From contig CM070568.1 of NCBI GenBank assembly GCA_036346405.1, positions 6,702,221 to 6,766,220 on the forward strand: a DNA stretch of 64,000 bases, read 5' to 3'. A model generated the notes under the pieces. It saw only the letters and a list, made by a program, of their open reading frames with translations. It ran no database searches and was not told the origin of the DNA. Source of the stretch: Phyllostachys edulis (Eukaryota > Streptophyta > Magnoliopsida > Poales > Poaceae). Every line of letters begins with the position of its first letter. The stretch's first letter is position 1. Below, one piece after another: positions 35,428 to 45,779 of this stretch. A program made the position numbers and the translations under genes.

Positions 35428-36014
35428 GACAATAGAAGCTTGAAGAAAGTTATAACTTGAGGAACGTAATTGAAGTATGTGCTTTGATGGAAGAAAATCA
35501 TTGAGCATAATAAGTTGTTGGGGGTTCTTAGAAGCTAACAACTCTTGAGCATGCATAGATCATGTATTCTTACTCTGTTAGTTTTTTTTACAAATTGATG
35601 CATACGCATGTACCTCTATTTAATCTCAAGCAATACATTGATTATGTCTGCGAAAAATTATCTTATTAGTTTACATATGCATACACCGATGCACCATGGG
35701 CGACAGTAGCGAATCCAAGATGAAAAAGGAGGGTGTGCTCAAATTAAAGCCTCGAATGACTAAACTAATTTGTAACAAATATAGTCTTGTATTCTTGTGC
35801 AATCAAATTCATACATAAATAAAAGCAAAGCAAAAAAAAGAGAAATACAATGAAGGTACTTCGCTAATGGAAAGTGCATCCCCAAAACATGTAAATATGG
35901 TTCCAGTGGGTAACAGCATGTACATCAAAATTAGAAAAATTAGTGATACAATAGCAAATTGTACTTAAATGATCATGAACATTCAAAATAAAAGAACCAT
36001 ACCACTAAGGTGCT
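35428..36014. other. AT-rich flank, nothing recognised
   Basis: Separates element A from the 3' end of the split hAT-type transposase gene. No terminal inverted repeat was matched here. Confidence 0.4.
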
Positions 36015-36781
36015 AGCTTGAATCACGACTTTCACGAGGCAAATTCATTCTGTGAGATTTCATGCCTTGGAATGATCTTATGATTCTATCATCATCAATG
36101 GATCTAAATATGTCTCACTCGGTGTAGCACACCATCAAATCATTCAGCCACTCATATATCCGATACCTTGTTGCGCAAATCTGTTTTGATAATATTCATT
36201 GCCAAAAATATTCTCTCAACAGATGTTGTTATCACTAGAAGGATCAATGTCAGCTCAATGAGGCAATATACCAATGGAAAAGTTCTATCTTTTTTGTTTC
36301 AACCATCAATTGAGCAAGTTTTGAAATATCACGACATCCATGAAATTCCTCACTTCTCCTAATGTTGAGAATGAAGGTCTGAAGCTGATTTCTTAATAAG
36401 AATCGATCAGCCACCATAAAATCATCAGCATAAATCTTCGTAAGTCGAACAAGCTTATTAACATTAAATTTAGAGAATGAGTTACTTGGATCAAGACAAG
36501 ACATGCATACGAATAACTCCGAGGAAACTTCATTGAAGCGATGATTCATCTCATTCATAGTTCTATCAAGAGCAACATTGAAAATGTCAACTTTGTAATA
36601 ATGATGTTGAGTCACTATATGCTTTCGATGTACAGATTTACCCATAACTCCAATAACATCATTCATATTTAGCACATCAATCCCATATGCCTCACAAAAG
36701 CTTTTGACTTGGTCAAACAATGGCTCCCACCCATTGTCCCTTATATCTTGCAAGCGTTCTTTCACATCCTGTATCAAGCCT
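36015..36781 (-). pseudogene. Split ZMYM1-like hAT transposase, part 4 (C-terminus)
   Basis: This is the last of four pieces of one gene. On the minus strand it reads from the region with N-G-W-E-P-L-F-D-Q-V-K-S-F-C, through C-L-D-P-S-N-S-F-S-K-F, into the hAT dimerisation region (T-T-S-V-E-R type, then M-N-I-I-K-T-D-L-R-N-K and W-L-N-D-L-M-V-C-Y-T-E) and ends near 36015. A 175-residue stretch (36250-36777) is open; after it frameshifts and a stop appear. Its right edge is the left end of CACTA element B, and the reading continues at 50281 on the other side of that element. Confidence 0.88.
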
Positions 36782-36809
36782 CACTACTACAAAAGGGGCT
36801 ACCCTAGAC

Positions 36810-37215
36810 GCCTCATCACAGACGGATTTGGTTCAGCGCATGTCTGTGTTACTGGCTGTGGTAAAAATCGTCTATCAAGATGTAATATCATAGACAGATC
36901 ATGTTTAAACCCGTCTGTGAAATTATCATAGACAGTTATATTTAAAAACCGTGTGTGATATTTATTAATATCACAGACGGTTCATGTTTAAAATCGTCTG
37001 TGAAATATCACAGACAGTTCTTAAAAAGAACCGTCTGAGATATTAATAAATATCACATATGGTTTTTAAATATAACTGTCTGTGAAATTTCACACACGAT
37101 TTTAAAAATGAATCGTCTGTGATATTAATAAATATCACAGATGGGTTTTAAATATAACAGTCTATGATAATTTTGTATTATAGACAGTTTGTGGTCGGAA
37201 GTATCTGTGATATAT
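36810..37215. repeat. Left subterminal repeat cluster of element B
   Basis: Palindromic ACAGACGGTT units with more decay than in A. The cluster closes with the sequence GTTTGTGGTCGGAAG, which recurs in similar form at the ends of the clusters at 38095-38250 and 39114-39330. Confidence 0.88.
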
Positions 37216-37434
37216 TCAATTCCGCTTCGCTTCCCGCGCAATGCGTCTCTTTGTCTCCCGTACCGACATTACTCCATGCATGTTTTATAAGAATGATCAT
37301 GTCCTACCGTACTCCTCACACATCGCTCTACTATCAAGCACAAACGAGATCATCCGCCACCGTACTCCTCACACATCGCTCTACTCTCAAACACAAACAA
37401 AATAGCTCCCCACTCTTCTCCCCTGACACCGGCA

Positions 37435-37794
37435 TTGATGACCTACCTAGCCATCCTATACGAGCACCTCACCGGTCATACGCTGGCGAAAGCTGCGGAA
37501 GCACACTATGTTTACAGTGTCTTCCCTCCTCCAGTGAAGGTTATGCCGGGACACGTGACGGCGACGTTGCGCCATCTAGACGACCTCCTTTGTCGTGTCT
37601 TCCGGGTGGTCTGTAGCTTCCGGCGAGCTAACCTTGCCATCGGTGTAGTCCTAGAGCAAGAGGTTGCACGTCTGCATGAGGATTACAGTCGCTTGAAATG
37701 CGACATCGAGGCGGCGAGCGACCGAGTCGACCAAGCTAAGACCCCTCTAGCAAGAGAAGAGGGCCTATGGGCGCTTTTCCACTTAGCTCCTTAG
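37435..37794 (+). CDS. Hypothetical ORF in CACTA B cassette
   Basis: A 119-residue frame, higher in G+C than its surroundings, with a heptad-like charged second half (E-Q-E-V-A-R-L-H-E-D-Y-S-R-L-K-C-D-I-E) that may form a coiled coil. It ends E-G-L-W-A-L-F-H-L-A-P. I do not recognise the family. It follows a repeat cluster and a leader that is duplicated in front of the F-box fragment module (CTTCCCGCGC and ATGCGTCTCTT strings at 37230-37255 and 38255-38285). A direct repeat of about 40 bp lies at 37309-37390 just before it. It is either captured plant sequence or an unrecorded CACTA gene; start and function are uncertain. Confidence 0.35.
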   Translation: MMTYLAILYEHLTGHTLAKAAEAHYVYSVFPPPVKVMPGHVTATLRHLDDLLCRVFRVVCSFRRANLAIGVVLEQEVARLHEDYSRLKCDIEAASDRVDQAKTPLAREEGLWALFHLAP

Positions 37795-38094
37795 GAGGAG
37801 CTTCTTTGGACGAGTATAGAATGATCGTGTCAACGGTTGGAAGTGTTTCAGGCTACCTGTGCTGATCCTAAACCCTCCGATGCCATGATGTCGCCTACGA
37901 AGCTTTGATAATAGAGATAGCAGGCTACTTAGGCCGCTAGAAAAACTTGATCTTTTATTATTTCTACTTTTTAAAATATTTTGTAAGAAACGATTGGCCA
38001 CGCTGTTTGGCCATATGCAAATACAAGAAATAATATAAAAAAAATCCAGTTTGAAGTTAAGTTATTGTCTAGGTTGAACACTACGACAAGCGAT

Positions 38095-38250
38095 TTAGTG
38101 GAAAAAACTGTCTGTGATATATAATTATCACAGACGGTTATTAAAAAGAACTGTCTGTGATAATGTATATTTCACAGATAGTTCTTTTAAGTATAACCGT
38201 CTATTATATGTATCACAGACGGTTTGTGGTTGGAACTGTTTGTGAAATGT
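38095..38250. repeat. Second repeat cluster of element B
   Basis: ACAGACGGTT palindromes, again closed by TTTGTGGTTGGAACTG, located between the unknown ORF module and the F-box fragment module. Confidence 0.85.
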
Positions 38251-38410
38251 TCAAGTCACTTCGGTTCCCGCGCGATGCGTCTCTTCGTCTCGGTTTGTGA
38301 TACGTTTTAAAAGAATGATGATGTCTTTCGCACCTCCATCAACAACCAGTAGAGTTAAAAAAACTCGATCACTACGATATTGAAAACTCACAAACTGTAC
38401 TTCGCGCGCC

Positions 38411-39113
38411 ATGGTGAGCACACGGAGCATGACGGCGAGGACCAAGGCGAGGAGGTCGGCAATCGTCGTCGCTCTTCCTCACGATGTCGTCGTCAACATC
38501 GTCGGCCTTGTGGCCGTGAGCTCTTCTCAGCCCATGGCTGATCTCTACAACCTATGAGCCACGGACGTGTTTATATATATAGCTACAAAAATACATACTA
38601 CTGTTTGTTGTGCAACCAATCCATTCATGCATACATGTTAGCCTTTTAATTTTACTAGATAAACATGTCACTAATCTGACTGACAACAACGCCCTTAATT
38701 TTAATTTTCTCTTACAGAGTAATTCTGATGTCTTGAATTGTGTACGTATATTGGAGTTACAAGGCCATGTGCAAGACGTCCAAGGAGTGCATCGTGGGGA
38801 GGCGCGCGGTGCTAGAGTGGGAGGAGGCGATGAAGTGGCTGGACAACGACCGCTACCTCACCGTCGTCAACCACCTAGCCGGTGCTGGCAACCTTGAGGC
38901 GTACTTCATCATCAGCCTCATGCTCATCTTCGTGCACCATGACATGCAGCGTGGCCTCGTGTTCCTTGAACGAGGGCCATCGCCGACCACAAGGCTGCGG
39001 CCTACGTACTCGGCCTCCTCCTCTACAAGGCCGATGAGGCGCGCGACGTTTGGAAGCAATACATTAGCCAGGTCGAGGGCGAGCCGACCGGCGGGTGCAA
39101 GACGACCACAATT
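38411..39113 (+). pseudogene. Captured F-box gene fragment (two exons)
   Basis: Exon 1 (38411 to about 38570) encodes L-P-H-D-V-V-V-N-I-V-G followed by a serine-rich stretch and A-D-L-Y-N-L, then TGA where tryptophan or another residue is expected. An intron of about 150 bp ends in TTACAG. Exon 2 (to 39113) encodes V-G-R-R-A-V-L-E-W, N-H-L-A-G-A-G-N-L-E-A-Y-F and, after a frameshift, A-Y-V-L-G-L-L-L-Y-K-A-D-E-A-R-D. The pattern is that of grass F-box proteins related to At2g35280 (F-box, then a Sel1-like stretch). The retained intron indicates capture of genomic DNA by the CACTA element. It is unrelated to the intact F-box gene at 16495-17448 beyond the shared domain. Confidence 0.7.
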
Positions 39114-39330
39114 GTCATAGACGGTTATTTTTAATAACCGTCTGTGATAATTATAATATCACAGACAATTATTTTTAATAATCGTCTGTGATATGTCTTA
39201 TCACAGACGGTTTGTAGTTGGAACCATCTGTGATAATTATGATATCACAGATGGTTATTAAAAATAACAATCTGTGATATATCTTATCACAGACAGTTTG
39301 TGGTTGGAACCGTTTATGATATTTTGCATA
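39114..39330. repeat. Third repeat cluster of element B
   Basis: ACAGACGGTT palindromes closed by AGTTTGTGGTTGGAACCG. It begins almost exactly where the F-box fragment ends. Confidence 0.85.
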
Positions 39331-39347
39331 CTACTATAGGAAACTAA

Positions 39348-39846
39348 CTACTTCACAAATATGCCATAAATTACAACAATGATACATACACATACAATCT
39401 TCTGCAGCCACTTGATATGGTCCAGAATGCGCTCCATCTTCAACTCCAGCATGTTTAGCCTCTGCTCTAGCATAACTTCCATTCTCTGCTCCAGCCCAGA
39501 ATCTATCATATGCCCTATATTACTGCGCTCCCTTGCTCTGCACATGGTGTCTGCCCACTGGAAATATTGACATCCTCCAGCCTACAGAACTGTACAAATG
39601 CCAAAATAGCACACACATTTCATAGCTACTGAAGAAACATCCAAACCGCAAGAAATCAAACTCAAGTTTACTTACTGAGAAATAAGGACATTTGTAAAAC
39701 ACCCGACCAGTATTTCCCTCGGTGTTGGCGTTAAACACATTTGCTTGCACACGGCAGTTAGGGCAATCCACCCGCATAGCAGTGGCTAGCGTTAGGGCCC
39801 TCCGATTCAGTGAGCTCGACGCCTCAGACATATGGCCCTCACTCAA
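39348..39846 (-). CDS. GRF-type zinc finger protein with C-terminal membrane segment
   Basis: Two exons join in frame. Exon 1 (39846-39676, 57 codons) starts at ATG and ends before a GTAAG donor. A 94-bp intron ends in AG, and exon 2 (39581-39348) runs to a stop. The 134-residue product has C-P-N-C (residues 28-31), then N-T-G-R-V-F-Y-K-C (C53), then C61-Q-Y-F-Q-W-A-D across the splice, which is the GRF zinc finger with all four cysteines. A probable coiled coil (E-Q-R-M-E-V-M-L-E-Q-R-L-N) and a hydrophobic tail follow. GRF fingers bind single-stranded nucleic acid in characterised proteins. Plant CACTA elements often carry such genes, but their role is unknown. It is the only gene within the CACTA elements here without a stop or frameshift, and it lies between repeat clusters. 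Confidence 0.72.
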
Positions 39847-39969
39847 CAGGAGGAGATGAGGTGAGGTGAGACCAGAAGGAGAAAGATCTTAGCTCAACTA
39901 CTAGAAGAAGATGAGAAAACTCAGGATTGACCCTACTTATGCTGGCGTGCGAATATTTTTTGGCTATAG

Positions 39970-40180
39970 AACTATCACAAGCGGTTTAGTGGAATAAACT
40001 GTCTGTGATATGTGTCACAGACGGTTATAAACTACAACAGTTTGTGATATATAATTATCACAGACAGGTTAGTAACACGAACCGTCTGTGATGTTTACTT
40101 ATCACAGACGGTTGTTAATTAGAACCGTCAGTGATGTCTATCATGAACGGTTGTTAACAAGAACCGTCTCTGATAAGTGT
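39970..40180. repeat. Fourth repeat cluster of element B
   Basis: ACAGACGGTT palindromes upstream of the TNP2 remnant. It also lies 5' of the GRF gene, so it could serve as a shared bidirectional upstream region; that is inference. Confidence 0.85.
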
Positions 40181-40189
40181 TTTTTCGGA

Positions 40190-40690
40190 GGGTCGTCCAC
40201 GCAGCATGAGGAGGATGAGACAGCAGCCACGGGCAACCTCATCAAGCCTGCAAGTTTAAGAAGCATGGCTGCCAAAAGAGCGCATGAGGAGGCTATTTCA
40301 CTGGCATTCCTCCAGAGACAACTGCATGCCTCGGATGTGCCCAAGCAACATGAGGAGGAGGATTCTACAAGCTGCGTGGCACAGATCCAAGGCCTACAGC
40401 ATGAGGAGATGGTTTTTTATCCATTGGGAATTGAAGTAGAAAGAATACATGCATGTCCGAACGATTGTATCCTCCACCGTAAAGAGTATGCAAACATGTA
40501 TGTATGTCCAGTGTGCAAAGCATCATAATACAAGTGTAAGAATCTCTCCGATGACAGCGAGGGCATCGAGGTGAAGCAAGGACCTCCTACTAAGGTGTTG
40601 TGGTATCTGCCTATAATTCCCCGTTTGAAGCGTTTATTTGCGAACCGAAAGGATGCAAGATTACTGCATTGGCACTCGAAGGATTACCAA
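40190..40690 (+). pseudogene. TNP2 transposase remnant, 5' part (element B)
   Basis: The section from about 40405 matches element A at 28105-28350: V-E-R-I-H-A-C-P-N-D-C-I, the C-P-V-C-K-A-S motif, and the following P-R-L-K-R-L-F. A stop follows K-A-S. The preceding part (40190-40400) encodes an acidic, glutamate-rich stretch not seen in A. The match ends abruptly at about 40690 where copia sequence begins; the transposase resumes only at 44674 with its last region. Confidence 0.78.
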
Positions 40691-40799
40691 ACTCATGGCT
40701 CAAAAACTCGCCTCCACGATCAGATCGTAAAGATTTGATTGTCTTGCCAAGTTGATTCTGTACCTCATTCTGGAACTCCTTAAACTTTTGAAAGCATTC

Positions 40800-42400
40800 C
40801 TACTTGTGCCTCATTAAGTAGATATATCCATATCTACTATAGTCATCGGTGAAAGTAATGAAGTACTGAAAACCACCTCTTGCTATCGTGCTTATTGGTC
40901 CACACATATCAGTATGTATGAGTGCCAACTGGTCGGACGCCCTTTCACTCCGACCAGTCAAAGGTGTCTTGGTCATCTTTCCGACTAGGCAAGACACGCA
41001 TGTTTCAAATGATTCCAAATCAAATGAGTTTAGAGTTCCATCATTATGGAGCTTTTTCATGCATTTCTCACTTATGTGACCCAAACAGCAATGCCAAATG
41101 AAAGTGGAATTCATTTCATTAGGCCGAAGCCTTTTCGCATTAATATTTTAGACGGATGCATCAACAAGATTTAAAATAAACAACCCATTCAAAATAGGTG
41201 CATAGCCATAAAACACTTCATTCAAAAATATAGAACAACCATTGTTCTCTATTATGAATTTATAACCCTCTGCCATCAAACATGAGGCGAGATAATGTTT
41301 CTACTAATGGTCGAACGTAATAACAATTATTCAATTCCATAATAAATCTCAAGGCAAAAGTAATGGCAAAGTCTCGACGGCTAATGCAACAACTCTTGCT
41401 TTATTCTCGACGCGAAGATCCATCTCGCCCTTTGTAATTCTCCTACTCCTTGTTAGACTCTGCATCGAATTGCAGATATGAGCAACCGATCCGGTATCAA
41501 ATGCCCATGACTTAACAGAAGAATCAGCAAGAAAAACATCTATAACATTAATACCTGTAGTGGAAGTTTTAGTCTCACTATTCCTTTTCTGATCAGCCAG
41601 GTATTTGTTGTAGTTCCTCTTCCAATAGCCTAGCTCTTTGCATTAAAAGCATTCATTCTCTTGAGTCGGGCCGGACTTAGTCTTGGGCTTAGGTTTGTTA
41701 GTTTGGATCTTATCCGAAACTTTAGCCTTGCCCTTTTTCTTGACCCAAGTTTTGGCCTTCTTCTTGAAGCTTGTACTCTTTTGCACCATCATCACATGAC
41801 TATTGCTTTTCTTAATGCCGCCCTCTGCTGTCTTAAGCATCATATGCAATTCAGTGAGATTCTTGTCTAAGCCATTCATATGGAAGTTCAAAATGAACTG
41901 GCCATAGCTTGTAGGAAGCGAAGTAAGAATCAAATCTGTAGCCAACTCTTGACGAAGTGGAAAACCCAGTTTTTCCAAGCTCTATGTGTAACCAACCATT
42001 TTGATCACATGAGGGCTCACCGGACTACCCTCAGCTAGCCTACATCCAAACAAGTTCTTTGAGATCTCATATCTCTCAGTTCTTGCTTGTGTCTCAAACA
42101 TGCATTTGAGCGCCACGATCATATCGTACGCCTCAATATTCTCAAACCGCTCAAGGTCTGAAGTTCATTGCAGCAAGCATGAGGCAGCCTAACATCAAGG
42201 ATTCATCACATGCCCTTTTATAGGCGGTTTTAAGAGTAGCAAGAAAGATTCTCTCAGAGGCACATCCGAATTGGTTCCTCTAGAACATGTTCTTTTTATC
42301 TTGTCTAAGAACAATTCTTAGGTTGCGGGACCAATCCATAAAATTCGCTCCATTTAGTTTTTCCTTTCAAGTATCAAACGTAAAGCAAAACTGGATGTAG
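40800..42400 (-). pseudogene. copia gag and integrase N-terminus remnants
   Basis: The stretch 41643-41978 matches copia gag (D-L-I-L-T-S-L-P-T-S-Y and L-H-M-M-L-K-T-A-E, then a lysine-rich region). The stretch 40800-41114 matches GAG-pre-integrase (W-H-C-C-L-G-H-I-S-E-K-C and C-V-S-C-L-V-G-K-M-T-K) running into integrase (H-T-D-M-C-G-P and F-T-D-D-Y-S-R). In this copy the first two integrase-core aspartates visible are kept, but the reading frame between gag and integrase is interrupted by many stops and pol ends at the truncation. Confidence 0.82.
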
Positions 42401-43750
42401 GTACAACAGTTGGTGCCATGATCTACAACATAAATTATGCAAAACTAAGACATATGTTCAATCAAAGTAACTTCTATTAAACAATTTAATCAAAGATACT
42501 CCCACTAAATACCATATCCCTCTTATGACATTTAATGATTCCAGATCCATAATAATTTAATCTACCAGTGAGCTTTGACATCACTGCTAGAAGACTAGTG
42601 AAAATGGTAAGCAACCTTTGCTAATCATATCTCTATATGACTCTTGTTGTTGGGTAGCATCTCTATGCTTCGGCACCCAACCTTTATGCCCCAAGGTCCA
42701 CAACTGTTATGATAACCTTGTTAAGTTAAACCAATGCCAGCGTGTAAGTGTCTAACACAAACCCCATCTAGTCAAGTAGAGTTAATGGCACTCTGCTTTG
42801 GCAAGACCTACCATTAAAATACATGACTTTGGATGGTGCAGCATATTTAGGAGGGCATCAATTTAACTTAATATTAAGTGAGGGGATTTTACTTCTACGA
42901 TGTCAAAGGCATTTAAAGCAAAAAAAAACATGTATAGAAATAAATGAACATGAATACAAAGGCATTCACAGACAGTCAAATTGCATTGTGCTATAGTATG
43001 ACCCTTCTCCATGGTGATCCCCATCACCATGCATCCTGTTCGCCGTGTCTCCGAGTGGTCGACTCCTCCAAGCACTCCCACTAAGCCATTACAACTAATA
43101 GCGCTAGTAATGAATTACAAGGAGTAAAGAAGCATCACAAGTCGACACGCAGGTCGTTATACAAAAATATAGACAACCTTGGGCTGCAATAAGCATGACA
43201 CACAGGTCATGAAAATTACATACATACATGCATCTCATACATGAACCATTATGGGTCATACTATTCCCATCAATCCCTGCAAAAACAAGTTATGCACAGA
43301 ATCAAATTCTATCGGATGACATGAGCACATACCACCTAAAACATGCGATACGATTAGCCAGCACGGCGGATCATTATTAACCCTATTCCGAACCATCCGA
43401 GCCTTGGAAATCATCAGATTAATCATATTAACCCTATTCCGAACCATCCGATCATTGCCTTGATTCGACCACACACTGCGGCATACTCCGATGGCGGAAT
43501 TCCGACCGGTAGGAGTGTTATCCAGAGTGGTCATGAACAAGCGCAATAAACCATCAGGTCCTTTTAGCTCATACCTCCTCGTAGACCCATATACTACCAC
43601 CGAGAACTAATCGATCTTATTGACCAGGGTCTAAATCGTTCCATCTATATGAACCGATCTAGGCTATCAGACCCGACCAGTAATAGATCCAATCTACTAC
43701 AACCACATATCAAGTATATGCGATCGATCCAGATCAAAAACTACGCAGGA

Positions 43751-44215
43751 TGGCTCTGATACCACTGTTGGGCCACGGGTAGGCTACGATAGCAACAAAC
43801 AAAATTTTTCTACCACGCAATCCAGGAAGCCAAGCAAGTAGATGATCATAGATCATTATCACTACACGCGCAGACCAGCGGAAGAAGGGTTGGAGCAGCC
43901 TGGTCCAACGTACAGCACATCGATGTAGTGGTCGTAGTCGATCGTCTAGCGTCCTCACGAGTCGATCGTCTCCTCTAGCAACGTCTGCAGTTCCTTGTGA
44001 AGATCGCGGATCGTCCTCAAGCGCCTTGATCGCAGAGCGCCTCACGATATCTACACGCCCGGAAGGAACAACTATGCGCAGGTGTGCTAGCACCAAGTCG
44101 CACTGGTAGAGCTCTCAGAAGATGGCGGCTAGGGTTTCGTGGTGATTCACACGCACCTCCCAACAACCTCATGCATCTCCTTATATAGTGCTCGTGGACG
44201 GATCCTATCCCAACA
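43751..44215 (-). repeat. copia 5' LTR and primer-binding site
   Basis: On the minus strand the LTR begins TGTTGGGATAGG and ends in CCCAACA, a 7-bp inverted end, length 450 bp. A TATA-like CTATATAAGGAG lies about 30 bases in. TGGTATCAGAGCCA (43764-43751), matching the 3' end of initiator methionine tRNA, follows after one base. The adjoining segment 44216-44673 is not transposase and may be further LTR-like debris. Confidence 0.7.
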
Positions 44216-44673
44216 CGTTTGTCGAATCGTATTCGCATCGATTTGTTCCAACTGTTAAGTGTGTGACCCTATAGGTTCATGCATAATCGGTTGTGACTCG
44301 GAAACCCTTTCCGACACGAGTCGAGCGCGGCTCCTAGCGTAACATAACGATTCTCGAATACACACAAATTATATCGGACGAACCTTAATGCAATATGATC
44401 TACGACGTGTCCTCATCACTTATGACCGTGTCTTATCTCTATCTGACCAGTTCAGATTTGGTCACGACCGATTCAGAATTCCTCACGACCGAGTTACGAC
44501 CACCTCAGGACTACGCTCGACGGTCTACGACCAGCTCAGATTCCATACGACCATCCAGAATCGCTCGAACTAAGCGACCTACTCGTGTATACTCCCTTTG
44601 CTTCACGATGTCTGGTTGAACTCTAGGTGAGATGTTGTGTCATCCATGGACTATTCAATACTTTCTCGATCGA

Positions 44674-45162
44674 GTGTCGGATAGGAAGAGCACGGTCTAG
44701 AACAGAGGTGTCCGTATAGATGTGTTTCATGAGCAGTTCAATACCGTTGGGTTGAGCTCCTACTATGGGTTCGTAGAGGATATTTGGAAGCTCGACTACG
44801 TACTTTTCAAGATCCCCTTGTTTTGGTGCCATTAGCTCAAACTTCCATAGGGTGTGAAGGTCGATAAATACGGTGTCACTACTATAAACCTCGAATGTGT
44901 CGGATACAAGGACGAACCATTCATACTCACTAAGCAAGTTGTTCAAGTTTTTTATATAAAGGACCCGGCAAATAAGAACCGCCACGTAGTTCTTCATGGA
45001 AAAAGAAGGATTGTCGGAGTTGAGAATGTCGTGGATGAGGAAGAGTGCAATCAATTTGATGGGTTGCCTCCTTTCGGAGACACCATCAAGCTCGAGGAAG
45101 AACCCAGTGAGGAACTAACTATATGCGTGTCGATCATCGTGAATGGCTATATTTTAAAATGA
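44674..45162 (+). pseudogene. TNP2 transposase remnant, 3' part (element B)
   Basis: Homologous to element A 30218-30710 (the DUF4216-type end). It has E-Q-F-N-T-V-G where A has a stop for Q, and D-E-E-E where A has a stop for E, so the two copies decayed independently. Two stops occur here near 44835 and 44850. The end of the frame, E-E-P-S-E-E, is open to 45162. Confidence 0.82.
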
Positions 45163-45317
45163 AATAGCAAGTGGAATGATCCCACACGGTGACACCTAGT
45201 TGAAAATTTGCTCCATTGTAATTAACAAACTCGGCATGTAATTAAGGAATTATTCCATTGTAATTGATTCACTAATTAAGAAATCATTCCATCTGTGATT
45301 GTATCAGCTGCTTTCTT

Positions 45318-45415
45318 GTTTTCAGAGGGCATGGCTAGCATTTCCTGAGTCTAGCCAAAAAAAATATTCTTTTCAGAGGGCATGGTTACCATTTCCTGAG
45401 GCTAGCCGAAAAACA
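45318..45415 (+). terminator. Conserved stem-loop after TNP2 gene, two copies
   Basis: TTTTCAGAGGGCATGG followed by GGCTAG...CTAGCC (or a variant) and an A-run occurs twice in tandem here. It recurs after the second gene at 49640-49685 and at 62128-62180. The position after each gene and before each repeat cluster suggests a 3'-end signal; this is inference. Confidence 0.45.
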
Positions 45416-45434
45416 GAATATTTTTCAACTATTG

Positions 45435-45770
45435 AAGGAACTATCACAGGCGGTTTAGTGGAATAAACCGTCTGTGATACATTATCACTAAGGTGACAAA
45501 ACATTTCGCCTCCCGCGCCACCTCTCACGCACGCGTCCAAAAATTTCCCGAGCATCATAGACGGTTCCATAATAAAATTGTCTGTGATACTTATCACACA
45601 CGGTTAGTAAAATAGAACTGTCTGTGATATTCTCGCTTATCGTAGACGGTCCTGGAATAGAACCATCTGTGATATACTCGATTATCGCAGACGGTCCTGG
45701 AATAGAACCGTTTGTGATATGCACTTATCGCAGATGGTTCTTTAAGAGAACCGTCTGCAATATGCATTTA
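45435..45770. repeat. Fifth repeat cluster of element B
   Basis: ACAGACGGTT palindromes between the TNP2 remnant and the leader of the second gene, interrupted by a GC-rich stretch (CCTCCCGCGCC, about 45510-45550). Confidence 0.86.
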
Positions 45771-45779
45771 TTAGTAGGG

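Larger units (their letters stand above)
40691..44215 (-). mobile_element. Truncated Ty1/copia element inside CACTA B
   Basis: On the minus strand, an LTR (44215-43766), a primer-binding site, gag and the first part of integrase are present; the rest of pol and the 3' LTR are missing at the left edge. The host transposase sequence equivalent to 28350-30215 of element A is also absent, so a deletion accompanied or followed the insertion. Confidence 0.8.
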
